Part shown: piece after piece, positions 7,679 through 8,330 of the stretch
Numbering within the stretch: position 1 is the stretch's first letter
Layout: every line of letters starts with the position of its first letter
Source of the DNA: Prevotella sp. UBA4376
Lineage (GTDB): Bacteria; Bacteroidota; Bacteroidia; Bacteroidales; Bacteroidaceae
Direction of reading: 5' to 3'
DNA length: 8,330 bases
Assembly (NCBI GenBank): GCA_002391185.1
Contig: DGRY01000106.1
Location: 1-8,330, forward strand
Made by a program: the position numbers and the translations under genes
Notes under the pieces: generated by a model
Told to the model about the DNA's origin: nothing
Database searches by the model: none
The model's input: only the letters and a program-made list of their open reading frames with translations

Positions 7679-8095
7679 ATGAAAAAAATTATCCTATCAA
7701 TCCTCATGCTTGCAATGCACATTTTTTGCTTTGCACAAGATAGTGTTACTTTCAAAGGCTATATACATAACGAAGAATACAAAGTATATATCAAGATGAA
7801 CTTCTACGATAAAAACGTAATAGTTCCAGGACAGGAAATATTTGGCGAGTTACCAGGATATTTCGGTTCAAAAAACGATTCACGTAAATGGCTATTTACC
7901 GATGCTGTAATAAAGAACCGCACCACTGCCGAAATTTCTATCACCAACGACTACGGAAGCGAAGACCTCACTGCCACCCTAAAACTACTTCCCGATGGCA
8001 GCTATGAACTTATCCAAAACGAAGGAAGCACCTTAAAAATAGTAGAAAAAAGAAAATGGGTAAAGATTCCTAAGAAAATTAAACTAACAAGGTAA
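7679..8095 (+). CDS. Small secreted beta-rich protein of unknown function
   Basis: I do not recognise a named family. The 138-aa product starts with a clear Sec signal peptide: MKK, then a hydrophobic core IILSILMLAMHIF, then a CFA-Q cleavage site at about residue 19/20. The only Cys nearby (C17) is not in a lipobox, so it should be a soluble periplasmic or secreted protein rather than a lipoprotein. The mature part (~119 aa) alternates short predicted beta-strands, with a central GELPGYFG / DSRKW segment (56-71), ITNDYGSEDLTATL (88-101) and a strongly basic end, KRKWVKIPKKIKLTR (124-138). The start is supported by the signal peptide and an upstream -7 element; there is no Shine-Dalgarno sequence. 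It is divergent from the glycogen operon, with no evident functional link. Its stop codon is immediately followed by the 9-bp repeat array. Confidence 0.85.
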   Translation: MKKIILSILMLAMHIFCFAQDSVTFKGYIHNEEYKVYIKMNFYDKNVIVPGQEIFGELPGYFGSKNDSRKWLFTDAVIKNRTTAEISITNDYGSEDLTATLKLLPDGSYELIQNEGSTLKIVEKRKWVKIPKKIKLTR

Positions 8096-8100
8096 AAAAT

Positions 8101-8208
8101 TATTCAGAGTATTCCGATTATTCTGAATACTCTGATTATTCCGAATTTTCCGATTACTCAGAATTTTCTGATTACTCTGAATTTTCTGATTACTCCGATT
8201 CCTCCGAT
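8101..8208. repeat. Tandem 9-bp repeat array, twelve units
   Basis: Twelve consecutive 9-base units share the pattern T-N-Y-T-C-N-G-A-N (for example TATTCCGAT, TACTCTGAA, TTTTCTGAT). Bases 1, 4, 5, 7 and 8 never change; bases 3, 6 and 9 vary freely and base 2 is A, T or C. From 8137 on, the units pair into an 18-bp higher-order repeat (TAY TCN GAA TTT TCN GAT, three copies and a degenerate fourth). Read in the frame starting at 8101, the array encodes [Y/F]-S-[D/E] throughout. The core TCNGA is also a dyad. It begins 5 bases past the stop codon of the secreted-protein gene. Confidence 0.93.
8104..8135. repeat. 11-bp inverted repeat at the start of the array
   Basis: TCAGAGTATTC (8104-8114) and GAATACTCTGA (8125-8135) are perfect reverse complements separated by a 10-nt loop. 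In RNA from either strand this is a stable hairpin, the first structure 3' of the secreted-protein stop codon. No U-tract follows, so it is not a standard intrinsic terminator. It could block 3' exonucleases, or be a by-product of the dyad-like repeat unit. Confidence 0.7.
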
Positions 8209-8211
8209 AAC

Positions 8212-8244
8212 AAAAAAAGCCCCGAAGAATTAATCTTCGAGGCT
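8212..8244 (-). terminator. Intrinsic terminator of the rRNA operon (after 5S)
   Basis: On the minus strand, an 11-bp stem (8244-8234 with 8228-8218, one G-U pair) closes on a 5-nt loop and is followed by seven T (8218-8212). It lies about 10 bases past the 5S rRNA 3' end, the usual position for an rRNA-operon terminator. On the plus strand the T-run is only three, so it would be a poorer terminator for the convergent secreted-protein gene, but may still serve it. Confidence 0.9.
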
Positions 8245-8254
8245 TTCTAATGAA

Positions 8255-8330
8255 AGAAGGCGGCTTCCTACTCTCCCGCATTGCATTGCAGTACCATCGG
8301 CGTAAGTGGGCTTAACTTCTCTGTTCGGAA
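8255..8330 (-). rRNA. rrf: 5S ribosomal RNA, 3' part (runs off the right edge)
   Basis: The minus strand reads TTCCGAACAGAGAAGTTAAG at the window edge, followed by GCCCAC, the helix/loop core CGCCGATGGTACTGC, then GGGAGAGTAGG and a 3' strand GCCGCC. These are the diagnostic 5S rRNA segments, in the Bacteroidetes version (AATGCAATGCGGGAGAGTAGG). About 76 of the roughly 110 nt are present; the 5' part and presumably the 23S and 16S genes lie to the right. The exact mature 3' end is uncertain by a few bases because its pairing partner is outside the window. Confidence 0.95.

Noticed and set aside
8093..8106. A-run after the stop (TAAAAAATTATT) as a programmed frameshift slippery site
   Set aside because: The slippery-looking A-run lies after the in-frame stop codon, so ribosomes reading the secreted-protein gene would terminate before reaching it.
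8101..8208. CRISPR array
   Set aside because: The units are 9 bp with no spacers and no cas genes are present; it is a simple tandem array.
8084..8281. 65-codon minus-strand open frame across the repeat, terminator and 5S rRNA
   Set aside because: It would start inside the 5S rRNA gene and read through its terminator. In this direction the repeat's variable bases change amino acids (R/N/Q/S/K/I), unlike the plus-strand frame.

Overview
The window looks like chromosomal DNA from a gut- or oral-type Bacteroidales bacterium, most likely Prevotella or a close relative. Four things point there. Promoters fit the Bacteroidetes sigma-ABfr pattern (TTTG or TTG, 19-21 bp, TAnnTTTG). Start codons lack Shine-Dalgarno sequences and follow short A/T-rich leaders. 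The gene set is typical of the group: NspC-type spermidine synthesis, a GT3 'eukaryote-like' glycogen synthase and a DUF3417-type glucan phosphorylase. The 5S rRNA 3' part also has the Bacteroidetes look. This assignment is inferred from these features, not from a database match.

Layout from left to right. On the minus strand, a tRNA cluster runs off the left edge: tRNA-Gly(GCC), then the 5' part of a tRNA-Leu, with their promoter at 187-217. Next on the minus strand is nspC (carboxynorspermidine/carboxyspermidine decarboxylase). A short divergent promoter region of about 100 bp separates it from a plus-strand ThiE/TenI-like gene, followed by prs (PRPP synthetase). A strong bidirectional terminator at 3178-3211 separates prs from a convergent minus-strand glycogen operon, in which a GT3 glycogen synthase is followed after 33 bp by an alpha-glucan phosphorylase. 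Divergent from this operon is a small secreted protein of unknown function. Behind it lie twelve 9-bp tandem repeat units, an rRNA-operon terminator, and the 3' part of a 5S rRNA that enters from the right edge on the minus strand.

How the genes work together: the glycogen synthase and phosphorylase build and mobilise the same storage polymer and are probably co-transcribed. NspC would perform the last step of the carboxyspermidine route, but its partner dehydrogenase is not in the window. Prs makes PRPP for nucleotide, histidine and NAD synthesis. The ThiE-like protein keeps the TIM-barrel landmarks but not the usual catalytic motifs, so a thiamine role is uncertain.

Most of the window is ordinary housekeeping DNA. 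The least explained part is 8096-8250: a 9-bp repeat whose invariant bases fit either a Tyr/Phe-Ser-Asp/Glu coding repeat with no start codon or a dyad-symmetric TCNGA DNA/RNA element. It includes an 11-bp hairpin and sits between a secreted-protein gene and an rRNA operon terminator. I do not see a defence system, mobile element or CRISPR array.
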